DNA from: Closterium sp. Naga37s-1
Taxonomy: Eukaryota; Streptophyta; Zygnematophyceae; Desmidiales; Closteriaceae
NCBI GenBank assembly: GCA_947471745.1
Contig: CANJKZ010000172.1
Location: 1,446,501-1,510,500, forward strand
Direction: 5' to 3'
Length of the DNA: 64,000 nt
How positions within the stretch are numbered: position 1 is the stretch's first letter; the number at the start of each line of letters is the position of its first letter. The notes beneath the pieces were generated by a model. That model did not search any database, was not told the origin of the DNA, and saw only the letters and a list, made by a program, of their open reading frames with translations. The position numbers and the translations under genes are program-made. Positions 21,914 through 30,608 of this stretch are shown in pieces.

Positions 21914-22042
21914 TGTGAATCAAGAAAACAGGAATGAAATGACTAAGTGAAAGTTGGGTACAAAAGGCAAACCCTAGGCAACTGTACCCCATATGTGCTA
22001 CCCCACTATAGCCTACAGTAGCTATGTCATATAACTCTGACA
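21914..22042 (-). repeat. E 5' LTR
   Basis: 129 bp, TGTGAATC...CTCTGACA in plus-strand orientation, apparently identical to 14466-14594. Confidence 0.93.
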
Positions 22043-22829
22043 ACCCCCACCACCGTGGAACGCACGGCGGAATGGGAGCAATGGGCAGCACGGGGGGGGG
22101 GGGGGGACGGTACGGGCTGCAGGGACGGGCCGCGGGCTGCTGCAGGGGCGGCTCGCGCGGATCCTGGGGCGGCTGCTGCAGGCACGGGCTGCTCCAGGGG
22201 CGGCTGCTGCAGGTGCGGGCTGCTCCAGGGGCGGCCGCTGCAGGTGAAAGGTAGGAGGGAGGGGGGGGGGAGGAGCGCGGCCCCCAGGGCGCCCCGACGG
22301 GCGACGAGAAAGGGAGCCGCGCGGCCCCCCAGGGCCGCCGCGACGGGCGACGGGAAGAGCGCCGCGCGGGCCCCCAGGGTCGCCGCGACGGGCTACGGGA
22401 GGGGAGGCCGCGCGGGCCCCCGAGAGCGCCTCGACGGGCGACGGGAGGGGACCGCGCGCGGGCCCTCGTGGTCGCCACGACGGGCGACGGGAGGGGAGGC
22501 CGCGCGGGCCCCCGAGAGCGCCTCGACGGGCGACGGGAGGGGACCGCGCGCGGGCCCCCGTGGTCACCACGACGGGCGACGGGAGGGGAGGCCGCGCGGG
22601 CCCCCGAGAGCGCCTCGACGGGCGACGGGAGGGGACCGCGCATGCCCCCCAAGGGCACCACGACGGGCGCCACGGAAGGGTAAACCACCACGCGCCCCGA
22701 GCGCGCGGCGGGCAGAAACCCTAAAAGTAGTGCCGCGCACCACGGGGCGCGCGGCGGACAGAACAGCAGCGGAAGCAGGTGGTGGGCCCATACAGGAAGG
22801 CGGCAGACATATGCCGCCCTCTGATACCA
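22043..22829 (-). repeat. D 5' leader: GC-rich minisatellite
   Basis: Units of about 96 bp built on CGACGGGCGACGGGAGGGGA recur in 22380-22680, with shorter GGCGGCTGCTGCAGG repeats near 22140-22240 and a G12 run near 22090. TGGTATCAGAG lies next to the LTR. No protein domain is seen; a 366-codon minus frame is repeat-encoded Pro/Arg. Confidence 0.85.
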
Positions 22830-22969
22830 TGTCAGAATGAGAGAAGAAGGGTTAGAACAAGAAAGAGGGGGTTCACTAGCAGCAGTTGGGATACAAATAG
22901 CAAACCCTAACTGGGTTGTACTCGCTATAGAGCACCCCACTGCAGGCTAGATAATATAACATTCTGACA
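22830..22969 (-). repeat. D 5' LTR
   Basis: 140 bp. It is followed by GAAAC, the target duplication. Confidence 0.9.
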
Positions 22970-22974
22970 GAAAC

Positions 22975-23165
22975 CAACCCTGCGCTTTGGTAACTACACG
23001 ACACACGGTAGCTGTTTGAAGGTTTTCCCGCACTTCAAATTCTTCCTGCTTGCAACCATCTTCGATAACCGCTTGTGTCGCTCGGTCTTCGTCCTTGCTG
23101 CAGTTATCTTCGTGTTGAGAGTGTGTTACTCTAGGAATGTTATTCAACAATTCCATATCGTAACA
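22975..23165 (-). repeat. Copia K 5' LTR, upstream half
   Basis: It continues the LTR cut at 13748. On the minus strand it starts TGTTACGATATGG, pairing with the end GATTGTAACA as short terminal inverted repeats. A short frame here (MELLNNIPRVTHSQHEDN) is not credited as a gene. Confidence 0.6.
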
Positions 23166-24265
23166 AATTGGGCCTAGGAAACACAAGTTCCGTCAGTCAG
23201 CTGTACGTTCTACGGGTTCACGAAATTGTTACAATGCTCTCACGATGCTCGCATACCTGTCAATGTTTTCCTCAGATAACGTCACAAAGTAAACATGAAT
23301 AGTCATTGTCACTCCTCAACAATCATAAGCAACTTCATGCAGCACTTATAAAGAATGTGTGATTATTGCATACGCTATAGTGGCAGCGTCTGGTAAAGAG
23401 GCCCCCTTCCCAACCTCATCATTTTGTGTGATTATTGCATACGCGATAGTGACATTTTGCGGGCACTGATTGCACCAAGCTCATCATCTCGAAGCCCACT
23501 TCATCAACATACACGTTGAGATGTCGAGAACCAGACTGTACCGATGCCTACCGAAGGAGCACAAGGGGTTTATGATGGTCAATCGCAACGCAAATCACGG
23601 ACAGTACTGTACTGTTACGGTCGAACGCGGTAAAAAACCAAAACCACGATTCACCGTGTAGAAACTTACTGCACCTCAACGGCTTCGTTTTCCTCGTTCG
23701 CTTCGCCCCCGTTCCCCCTACGGTTCCGCTCATCCTGCTTTCCGCCATGGCTTGGCTTGAAGATTGATTGACACAGAGCAACAAGCTTCAGCAACGCGTC
23801 ACAATCACGTGCATTATATAGCTAGCTCACGGATAGCCAATCAGCGCGCATGACTCCTCCCCCCCGAGCTGCTATTGAGTTGCAGGGACCCAATAGCAGG
23901 CCCGCGTTTAGAACCGGCAAGGAATGGCGACGTTTAACTCGACGCCTATACCATTCCGATTGATGCGCTCGCCTGTCTTATTGATGGTTCGCAAGAAAAC
24001 TCAATGCGCCTCCATTCTGGGCTTTGAGTTATCGTCCCGCTGAGGTACCTTCGCGGAATCTCCTTACTTCTTGTCCGTTGATCTCCGCGTTCAGTCGTAA
24101 TGCTGGGACTTTTTGGTCCTTCCATCCCGGAGCCTCAACGTGACTATAAACATGGGTAATTTCAGCTCATAGAAACGCAATCAGAAACAATTTCAACCTC
24201 GTTGGCCTTTCTCGAGAAGCAATAACTTGCTCCTCTTGCAGATCGATCTCCTCCCTTTCCTCATT
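23166..24265. other. Upstream region of the CHRD gene
   Basis: TGTGTGATTATTGCATACGC occurs twice (about 23357 and 23423). A short minus frame at 23548-23784 (MAESRMSGTVGGTGAKRTRK) is unrecognised. Nothing else is credible before the CHRD promoter. Confidence 0.4.
24145..24150 (+). promoter_or_regulatory. Candidate TATA box of the CHRD gene
   Basis: TATAAA, 116 bp upstream of the start codon. The position suits a short 5' UTR. Confidence 0.35.
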
Positions 24266-24690
24266 ATGGCCATCATTCGTACTCGCTGCGTCTTACTATT
24301 CGGTAAGCGTTACCATTTTGTTAGCGCTATTGTTCGATAAGCGTTTCCCCTGAAGGGAGTCTGCAACAATATGCCATCTCAATCCAAACTCATTGCTTGC
24401 CAGCTGTCAACCAGGCATGGTAACCCGATCGCTAATTTCGCCTCTCGTCGCGTGTGTGCTTCATGCAGCGTTCCTCACGGCGGCGCTGGTGGCGATGGCC
24501 TATGCGAAGAAATCTGCGAAAAAACCTGGTCAGTTCGCCCTTTCGGGGTTCCATTCTTCCGCACCCAAAAAAGTCTCTCCGGTATGGAATACCCTAACGT
24601 ATGACCTTATCTTCACGGCGGATTTGAAATGTAACACCAGAATCCGCATGGCACGTGACTCTCCCTCTCTCCCTCTTTCTCTCTCTCTCC

Positions 24691-24773
<83 letters not shown>

Positions 24774-25664
24774 CCCTCGCTCTCCCCCTCTCCCCCTATC
24801 TCCCCCTCTCCCCCTCTCTCCCCCTCTCTCCCTTTCCCCCCCTCTCTCTCCCTCTCCACCTCTCTCCCTCTCCCTCGCTCTCCCCCTTCTCCTTCGCTGT
24901 CGGTCTTAACGATCAAGAGCCAACCTCGCCTCCACCATCCCCTCCCAACCCCTCCCCCTCCAGGCCCCTCAATCTTCCCTCCTCTTCCTCTCTCCTCCCA
25001 GTTCCTCCAAAACCAGTTCCTCCAACACCAGTTCCTCCGACACCAGTCACCATCTTTACCATCCTGTCAGGCGACAAGGAGGTTCCCAAGAATGTCACAA
25101 AAGCTTCCAGGAGCCCCGTTGGAGACCCAACTGGCAAGGCGTACCTGAAATTGACCATCTACAAGTGAGTCCGTCAGGCTGAATTCCGCAGCTCTAACAG
25201 AGGAGAGCCAATGGGTGCACTGATGATACCAAATATCTTCTTCCATGTTCAGAGCTTAAATTTCATGTGATGCTCAATCAACCCCATTACAATGTCGTTG
25301 AGAACAACCCCTGTTTCTCTGGCGTGTGATATTTAGGCAAGACGACCAGCCAGTGTGGCTCGAGTACTCAGTGCAAGCTGAGAACATGCAGTACGGTGTG
25401 GCCCCGTCCATGGCGCGCGTACACAACGGAACAGCGGGATCGAACGGTCCCAAGGTGTTGGATCTGCCGTGCAAGTACCGGTTCTCCATGGCCAACAATT
25501 GGTGGCAATGCACCAGCAGTCTCGGGAAGACAACGACGGAACGGACTGAAACGTTTGTGTTGGTTCTCAAGGCAATTTTGACGGATCCGGCTGCGTTCTA
25601 CGCGAATGTTTACACTGTGATGCGTCCTGATGGCGCTGTGCGCGGGCAGATTGGCGAAATTTAG
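24266..25664 (+). CDS. Secreted CHRD-domain protein, four exons, 195 residues
   Basis: Exons 24266-24302, 24469-24528, 25002-25164 and 25337-25664 join in frame (588 nt) with GT-AG borders: TTCG|GTAAGC, TGCAG|CG, CCTG|GTCAGT, CCCAG|TTCC, ACAA|GTGAGT, TTTAG|GCAA. Splicing exons 1 and 2 builds a textbook signal peptide (MAIIRTRCVLLF then AFLTAALVAMAYA). A Pro-rich linker (PPKPVPPTPVPPTP) leads into a CHRD-like domain: ILSGDKEVP at its start, AFYANVYTVMRPDGAVRGQI at its end. Two Cys in the last exon could form a disulfide. CHRD domains occur in chordin and in secreted microbial and algal proteins; the function here is unknown. Copia F begins 71 bp past the stop codon. This is the only convincing host gene in the window. 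Confidence 0.85.
24655..24890 (+). repeat. CT microsatellite within CHRD intron 2
   Basis: A pure (CT)n run of about 75 bp (24694-24768) flanked by C/T-only DNA, inside the 24529-25001 intron. It gives the intron a very long polypyrimidine region. Confidence 0.9.
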
Positions 25665-25718
25665 CAGTTAGAAGCCTATCTAAGCAGTTTAGCAGGCACT
25701 GCCCGCTTATTGTATCAG

Positions 25719-25723
25719 TGTAA
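25719..25723 (+). promoter_or_regulatory. Candidate TGTAA poly(A) signal of the CHRD gene
   Basis: TGTAA lies 55 bp after the stop codon and 12 bp before copia F. This is the poly(A) motif of many green algae; its use in this organism is assumed. Confidence 0.3.
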
Positions 25724-25735
25724 TTTGACCTTGTT

Positions 25736-25844
25736 TGTCAGAAACGAAATGATGGCTCTATTACTCTGAGTTGGGGTACATATACCTAACCCTAACAACT
25801 GTACCCAACATGACATGCCTCATTACAGGCAACAACATTTGACA
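25736..25844 (-). repeat. F 3' LTR
   Basis: 109 bp, TGTCAGAAAC...ACATTTGACA. Confidence 0.9.
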
Positions 25845-25985
25845 CACCCCCATAGCCTAAGCGAGGGGTGTCATGCAACAACCAAACCATACGGTCACAA
25901 GACCAGTCTCAAAAAGACAAAGCTCAGGGTGGATCACAACGTCACCGCACATTCCGAGCACAAACAAGAGGCCACAAGGCCAGTC
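25845..25985 (-). other. F copy of the 3' cis-element
   Basis: PPT hairpin CACCCC/GGGGTG (25845-25870), GGTC-TTGT-GACC (25893-25904), and GGCC-TTGT-GGCC (25970-25981), with GTGACGTTGTGATCCAC between them. Same order as in E. Confidence 0.6.
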
Positions 25986-26043
25986 CAAGAGTTCACAGAG
26001 GTATATGTAAAGTGTACAAACAAAACAAGCAGACAACAAAAGT

Positions 26044-26275
26044 CTACACAAAACAATAACATGTGTCAACGAGACCTAACTGCACACAAAATCTGTGGTG
26101 ATCACAAGGCGGAAGGGCGTTGGTGAAGATGCCTGCAGTGTTGGCCTCGGAGTCCACGAAGTCCAAACGAGCCAGTCCACGCCTCTGCAACTCTCGAAGA
26201 AGAAAGTACCTAACGCTGATGCGCTTCACTCTGCTCTCCAGTCGAGACTCTCGACACAGGAAAATCATAGCCTTG
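26044..26275 (-). pseudogene. F RNase H C-terminal fragment
   Basis: MIFLCRESRLESRVKRISVR followed by SEANTAGIFTNALPPCDHHR is the end of a copia RNase H. It is cut at its N-terminal side (before KAMIFLCRE) by the G LTR at 26276. A second, different copy of this end exists at 29105, which shows that two elements are involved. Confidence 0.8.
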
Positions 26276-26373
26276 TGTCAAGAATGAAAGTGTTGGTTTG
26301 GGGTACATAAACCTAACCCTAACAGTTGTACCCCGTATAACACACATCACTGGTAAGACTACAACATTTGACA
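26276..26373 (-). repeat. G 3' LTR
   Basis: 98 bp, TGTCAAGAATG...ACATTTGACA, inserted in the F RNase H. No 5' partner is present. Confidence 0.8.
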
Positions 26374-26515
26374 CACCCCCATAGTCTAAGTGACGGGTGT
26401 CAAGCAAAACCAAAATTGTACGGTCACAAGACCAGTCACAAAGCAACAAAGCTTATGGTGGATCACAACGTCACCACACTCTCCGAGCACAAGCAAAAGA
26501 GCCACAAGGCCAGTT
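26374..26515 (-). other. G copy of the 3' cis-element
   Basis: PPT hairpin CACCC/GGGTG, GGTC-TTGT-GACC (26422-26433), GTGG/CCAC block (26458-26477), and GGCC-TTGT-GGCT (26500-26511), where the change leaves a G-U pair. Confidence 0.55.
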
Positions 26516-26610
26516 CAAAATTTAACAGAGGTATATATAAAGCGTACTAAGAAAGCAAGCAGAAAACTCAAAACTACGCAAGGCGAGAACCTGTGTCAAC
26601 GAGACCTAAC

Positions 26611-26744
26611 TGTCGAGAGAGTTAGGAGAAGTGTGTGTGTTAGGTCTAGGATGGGGTACAAACAAGAGTGTCGAGGTGAACCTATACCCCCTAAGGCTAG
26701 CCCCTATATAGCCTAGACAACTTAATACACATATATGTTTGACA
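26611..26744 (-). repeat. H 3' LTR
   Basis: 134 bp, TGTCGAGAG...TATGTTTGACA, inserted in the G 3' UTR right after the sequence GAGACCTAAC that F and G share. Confidence 0.8.
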
Positions 26745-26840
26745 CACCCCCATAGGCGAAGTGGGGGATAGGCAGAGCAAACAATGGTCACAAGACCAGT
26801 CAAAGCAAGCTTAGGGTGGATCACGAAGTCACCACACACT
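26745..26840 (-). other. H copy of the 3' cis-element (first hairpin missing)
   Basis: PPT hairpin CCCCC/GGGGG (26745-26767), GGTC-TTGT-GACC (26786-26797), GTGG/CCAC block (26816-26835). The GGCC hairpin is absent. Confidence 0.5.
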
Positions 26841-26946
26841 CTGATCACATGCAGAGTTATATATATGGGAACAAGCAGTATAGTGATCACAACCTAGCAA
26901 GTGTAAGCAGGCAAGTATAAGTATATAGATCACAGTACAAGCAAAG

Positions 26947-29104
26947 TCACGAAGTGAGCGAGTGAGGCAAAGTAGGCACAAGGCCTAAAACAGTACAGAA
27001 GCGCTGATGATCACAAGGCTGAAGTGCCTTGGTGAATATATCAGCAGTGTTGGCCCGAGTGGTCACGTAAGCAAGACGAAGCTGACCACGCTGCTGCAAC
27101 TCTCGAGCCAGGAAGTAACGCAGAGCGATGTGCTTCGTTCTGTGCTCCAGTCTGTGCTCCTGACACAAGGCAATAGCGGCCTTGTTGTCTATGTACAGAA
27201 CTGGAGGAGAACGAAGCCTCTCTCCTAGGTCGGTCAGCAGGTAGGTGAGCCAGCGTAACTCCTGTGCAGCCATGGCTGTGGCGTAGATCTCAGAATCACA
27301 ACTGGAGCTGAGAACAGAAGACGAGCGGGTAGACCGCCAAGAAACAGAGCCGGAGCCAAGGCTGAATGTGTAACGCTGAGACGACCGCTGCGTAGTCAGG
27401 TCGTCAACCCAAGAAGCGTCTGAGTGTCCAGTGAGGACAACTGGACCCCGCCCTCCAAGCACGAGCCCCATGCCCGATGTACTGCACAAGTAACGCAGTA
27501 CCCTTTTTGCAGCATCGAAGTGCACCTTTCAGTGCCTACCAGGAGCCACGTAGCGTGCCAGAAGGCCAAGAGGGTACGCAAGGTCAGGACGAGTGCAGGT
27601 CATCAGGTACATGAGGCAGCCCACTAGCTCTTGGTACGGGCCACTCGGCTCTACGGACTCGTCCGAAGGTGGAGCTGAGAGTGAGTGAGCGGTAGACGGG
27701 GGAGTGGACTGTGGCGAGGACCAAGTGAAGCCGAAGCGTTGAAGGACCTGCTGCACCATGTGTGACTGAGTCAGGGTGATGGTGCGTCCTGCTCTGTCCT
27801 GGGTGATCTGCAAGCCAAGATAGCTGCGCAGCTCACCGAGGTCTGTGTACGTGTGTCTCTTCTGCAGCTCCGACTTCACAAGAGTCAGTGCCTCAGTGTC
27901 AGCAGTGGCAAAAACCAAATCGTCGACGTACACGGGGATGTAGAACGGCGGCAGCGAAGTGTCGGTGCGGAGAAACAGTGACGGGTCTGCAGTCGAAGGA
28001 GCAAACCCAAGTGCCGCAAGCGTCGTCCTCAGTGTGTCGTGCCACTCACGAGGCGCCTGGCGGAGACCGTAGACTGGCCGTCGGAGGCTCCACTGGGTAC
28101 CTGCAGGAAACGACCTAGTGAAGCCAGGTGGACGGCGCAGCCAGATCTCCTTGTGCAGGCTGCCCTGTAGGAAAGCTGTGCTGAACTCAAGAGAGTGAAG
28201 CTCGTAGTCACGCTGAGCGGCAACGTGCAGCAGCACCCGAAGAGTGGTCATCTTCGGGGTAGGGGAGAAGGCATGGAAGAAGTCAACTCCCTGGCGCTGA
28301 CTGAAGCCTCTAGCAACGTAACGAGCCTTGAAGACAGGCGGAGAACCCGACGGCCGCTTCACCCTGAAAATCCACATACCATCGACTATGTTCGCCCCAG
28401 GAGGGGGAACTGCGTCGACGTAGGTGCCTGTGGACTTCCAGGATGCCATCTCTGCGTCCATGGCTGTCTGCCACTGAGAGGAGTACTCACCCGCGATCGC
28501 CTCAGCGTAAGAGCGCGGGGTCGGGATGTCTGGTGCATCCGGGTCTCCCTCAGGGGCAAGCAGCATGGCCACGAGATGAGGCGCAGCGGCTGCAAGACAC
28601 TCAAAGTCCTCCTGCCTGTCCTCAAGGACGTCCGTGCCAAGAGCACACTCACCCCCGACGGACGGAGGACAGACAGACTCAGACTCAGCAACAAGACTAG
28701 CGGCGTAGTCCAGACGACAAGCAGCAGCAAAGTCAACAAGCTCAACGACTAAGGCAGACACAGCAGCAGACTCAAACGAAGGGTCAGCGACAACAATGGC
28801 TAACAGACGCGTAACAGTAGGACTGGCAGCACGAACAGGGTCAGACTTAGGGTCCGGAACGTGCGGAAGAGAGGACGCAGGAGGAGACGGTAGTGGAACA
28901 CGCTGTGGAACAGAGGAAGGACGAAGTGCCATAGTGTGCGTGCCGGGGACCCGAGGAGGACGCTCACGAGGAACACGGCGACCAGTGCGACCAGGGCGAA
29001 CAGGCGAGGCAGGACGAGACGCAAGCTCGCGACGCTCTGTAAGATCTCCTGTCTGCTCAGTGTAAGGAGAGGGAGCAGGCAACACAACACCTTTAACTGC
29101 ATTC
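26947..29104 (-). pseudogene. Copia H pol fragment: RT and RNase H, 5'-truncated
   Basis: The frame opens in the integrase-RT spacer (LPAPSPYTEQTGDLTERREL) and runs through RT (VKRPSGSPPVFKARYVARGF, YVDDLVFATAD) and RNase H (GHSDASWVDD, SSCDSEIYATA, YIDNKAAIALCQ) to PTLPHSLTS at 26947. One in-frame TGA (27529-27531, GRH*KVHFDAAKR) interrupts it. Gag, protease, integrase and the 5' LTR are gone. The break at about 29084-29104 holds roughly 20-25 bp matching neither H nor G. It is close to E in sequence. Confidence 0.85.
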
Positions 29105-29272
29105 AACACCTCTGGTGGTCACAAGGCGAAAGCGCCTTGGTGAAGATGTCTGCAATGTTGGCCTCAGACTCCACAAAGTCAAAGCGAGCCTGCTCACGCC
29201 TCTGCAACTCTCGAAGAAGAAAGTACCTGACGTTGATGTGCTTCACTCTGCTCTCCAGTCGCGGCTCTCGAC
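29105..29272 (-). pseudogene. G RNase H C-terminal fragment
   Basis: SRLESRVKHINVRYFLLREL followed by SEANIADIFTKALSPCDHQR. Its N-terminal side ends at the hAT duplication CTCTCGAC and continues at 33688 (...SILLCREQ). Confidence 0.85.
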
Positions 29273-29397
29273 TAGGGCCCTATATATCAGACTTTTTAGT
29301 CTGATTCAGAGTCTGTTCAGACTTTTTTTTTGTACCTAGTCTGCACCCCAAGAATTTATTTTATGTACCCTGTCTGATCTTTCAGAGTTTTTTTGTA

Positions 29398-29994
29398 CCG
29401 TATTCTCCCGGACATAACACCCTAGGGTAGATCTAAAAATACAGGAAAAATTAGGGGGGTGTCTTCTCATAGGAAAAAGCTACATAATACCCGGGTGCAT
29501 ATATATGGTATATTTTAGTGTAAGAGTTTTTTTTATTAGACAAGTTGAGTGTTTCCATGGGCGTTTTAACATCACATGTTGAGGCGCGAATGTGAGTTTC
29601 GACGCAAACGTCATCACCCCCTCGAAAATGCCATGTGGCACCTGTCTGGCCACTTGCAGCGCAAGATTCGCCAGCACGTGGCGATAGCGAGATGGTGGGC
29701 GGGGGGGAATCTCGGCAGATTCGAATTGAATTCATCGAGGGAGTAATTTTCGCGAGATGGTGGGCGGGGGGGAATCTCGGCAGATTCGAATTGAATTCAT
29801 CGAGGGAGGGAATCCCATACTTGCACCTACTCGTTAACAAATACAATAAAGAATTTGCAAGAAAAGGGGGGTGTTATAAATAATCAGCCAAGAAGGGGGG
29901 TATAGTAGAAACGAGGTCGCCCATGGCACCCACCTCGCACAAGCTACCCGGGGGTGCTCAATCATGGGGGGGTGTTTTGTCCGGGAGAATACGG
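29398..29994. mobile_element. Pogo-type MITE, 597 bp, inside the hAT
   Basis: Left CCGTATTCTCCCGGACA and right TGTCCGGGAGAATACGG are perfect inverted repeats flanked by TA (29396-29397, 29995-29996). The first 14-15 bases match the P2 TIRs. It has no transposase. A 65-bp internal tandem duplication starts at 29687 and 29752 (GCGAGATGGTGGGCGGGGGG). Confidence 0.9.
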
Positions 29995-30608
29995 TATGAG
30001 CTATCTGTAATTTTAGGCTAATTTTTGAAGTGTAGTCTGAGCCTCAGACTTGTATCGGGGGTGCACTCTGAAACCGGTCAAACAGGGGTTTTTGCTAGCC
30101 TGGCGGCGTGTAGCACTAACACCGTCTATCACGGGCGGGAACCCAAAGTTCACCAAGCGCGGCACCGCACAGTCGCGTTGGTACAGAATTGCTGTAATCA
30201 GTACAAATTCCAACCAATCGCGGCAGCGCAGCATGAAGTGTTGGCAAGATTCCTTGCCAACGCATAGCTCGCAGCGCGCCCCCCCCCCTGCTCAACACCA
30301 CAACCATCCACCACACCCCACCTTCCTCGCTGCCCACGCATAGCTCGTAGCGCGCTGCCACTCTCATGTGACCACATCCATCCACCCCATTCACCCCACC
30401 TTCACTGCTTTCACGACCAGGTGCCGTGCATGCAGTGACCACATGGGTGATGAGAGGTCCTAATACGAGGACCTCTCAACTTCCTCTTGGTCACCGTTCT
30501 TGCCATTGCCAGTCTCTCTCGCCCGGTTGCCTCGCCAGAAACTAGTGCTGGAGCCCTTGTTTCAGGCTCCCTTTTCCGAGTTTGCTACACCACTGCTCGG
30601 CAGACTCT

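Larger units (their letters stand above)
14466..22042 (-). mobile_element. Element E: intact Ty1/copia retrotransposon
   Basis: The 129-bp LTRs (14466-14594, 21914-22042) look identical by eye. The target duplication is ACCCC (14461-14465, 22043-22047). The PBS TGGTATCAGAGC abuts the 5' LTR and a PPT hairpin abuts the 3' LTR. A 1.1-kb repeat-rich leader precedes one uninterrupted gag-pol frame. Everything needed for autonomous transposition appears present. Insertion into D makes it the youngest layer of this nest. Confidence 0.93.
13749..22969 (-). mobile_element. Element D: non-autonomous LTR retrotransposon, split by E
   Basis: The 140-bp LTRs (13749-13888, 22830-22969) differ at about one position, begin TGTCAGAAT and end ATTCTGACA. 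The flanking duplication is GAAAC (13744-13748, 22970-22974). TGGTATCAGAGG abuts the 5' LTR, and a hairpin-forming polypurine tract abuts the 3' LTR. Without E the interior is only about 1.36 kb (13889-14465 plus 22043-22829), made of GC-rich tandem repeats with no gag, protease, integrase or RT. It must use proteins in trans, plausibly from E-type elements with the same PBS and PPT. Confidence 0.85.

Noticed and set aside
21840-22940. 366-codon minus frame spanning D leader and LTRs
   Set aside because: It is Pro/Arg-rich, encoded by tandem repeats, and crosses the D LTR, PBS and E LTR boundaries.
22947-23186. Short minus frame MELLNNIPRVTHSQHEDN as a host exon
   Set aside because: The segment is explained as the upstream half of the K LTR, with terminal inverted repeats and a continuation across D.
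24530-24916. Glu/Arg repeat protein on the minus strand
   Set aside because: It is the complement of the CT microsatellite in CHRD intron 2.
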